The notes under the pieces were generated by a model. The model did not search any database. It had not been told where the DNA came from and was given only the letters and a program-made list of their open reading frames with translations. A DNA stretch of 64,000 nt from an uncultured Lachnospiraceae bacterium (GTDB lineage: Bacteria > Bacillota > Clostridia > Lachnospirales > Lachnospiraceae), in the NCBI GenBank assembly GCA_934293575.1, contig CAKQYU010000002.1:248001-312000 (forward strand), in the 5' to 3' direction. Positions 63,939-64,000 of this stretch are shown one piece after another (the stretch's first letter is position 1; every line of letters starts with the position of its first letter). A program made the translations under genes and the position numbers.

Positions 63939-64000
63939 TGGATGAATTATGGGAATAATAGTTTGTAAAAAATTAAATAGGGGGTTACAGAAAATAAAAA
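63939..64000 (+). other. Window end, no feature
   Basis: 62 AT-rich bases after the symporter stop, with an AGGGGG at about 63978-63983 that could serve a gene beyond the window. Nothing else can be supported. Confidence 0.3.

Noticed and set aside
1..64000. CRISPR arrays, tRNA or rRNA genes, insertion sequences, prophage genes
   Set aside because: No regularly spaced repeats, cloverleaf-like runs, transposase or phage-type products were seen on either strand.

Overview
The window reads as chromosome of a low-GC, Gram-positive anaerobe of the class Clostridia, most likely the family Lachnospiraceae (an inference from gene content; no rRNA is present). Signs are near-consensus sigma-A promoters, strong AGGAGG ribosome sites, many TTG/GTG starts, a Re-type citrate synthase, a group B-like [FeFe] hydrogenase, a PurO-type IMP cyclohydrolase, a fused acyl-CoA dehydratase activase and several half-size ABC exporters of Firmicutes type. 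Coding density is high. I see no phage, insertion sequence, tRNA, rRNA or CRISPR array.

Layout. 1-7.6 kb: a class A penicillin-binding protein (minus strand) divergent from yigZ and an RND exporter carrying a long coiled-coil insert. 7.6-13.7 kb: two-gene acyl-CoA dehydratase activase/dehydratase-like unit followed by a chemotaxis-type receptor. 13.7-18.3 kb: small conserved-type gene, HtrA protease behind 11-bp-phased direct repeats, and a cytosolic sugar-binding-like/GGDEF protein. 18.3-23 kb: MarR regulator with a heterodimeric ABC exporter. 23-26.1 kb: PAS-GGDEF protein and IMP cyclohydrolase. 26.2-28.6 kb: first glycogen branching enzyme. 28.7-37.1 kb: typA followed without a gap by an acyltransferase, a zinc-ribbon membrane protein, an esterase and a second heterodimeric ABC exporter. 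37.2-42.5 kb: LtaS-like phosphoglycerol transferase, VanZ, a small membrane protein and an M29-type aminopeptidase. 42.5-48 kb: XRE regulator, aconitase-like hydratase, two small unknown genes and a second branching enzyme. 48-49.5 kb: an AT-rich patch with a metallophosphoesterase and an orphan gene. 49.5-54.2 kb: xpt-purine permease operon, a small alarmone synthetase and a Na/phosphate cotransporter behind a Pho-box-like repeat array. 54.2-58.6 kb: aminotransferase, [FeFe] hydrogenase, a 55-residue membrane peptide, AEC transporter, PAS protein. 58.8-64 kb: Re-citrate synthase, NADP isocitrate dehydrogenase, dtd, and a YhdT/PanF-like symporter pair.

How the parts fit. Re-citrate synthase, aconitase-like hydratase and isocitrate dehydrogenase make a complete oxidative route from oxaloacetate and acetyl-CoA to 2-oxoglutarate, split between 43-45 kb and 58.8-61.6 kb. 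The two branching enzymes point to glycogen storage. PBP, LtaS-like enzyme, VanZ and HtrA are envelope functions. Two GGDEF proteins, a lone PAS protein and an alarmone synthetase are signalling functions.

The best candidates for something undescribed are the typA-linked acyltransferase/DUF6320-like/esterase/ABC-ABC cassette (30.5-37.1 kb), the phased direct repeats before htrA and before the phosphate cotransporter, the mutually exclusive hairpins before the isocitrate dehydrogenase gene, and the nested inverted repeat before the PAS-GGDEF gene. Once the orphan gene at 49.0-49.3 kb is accepted, no gap between genes exceeds 300 bases.
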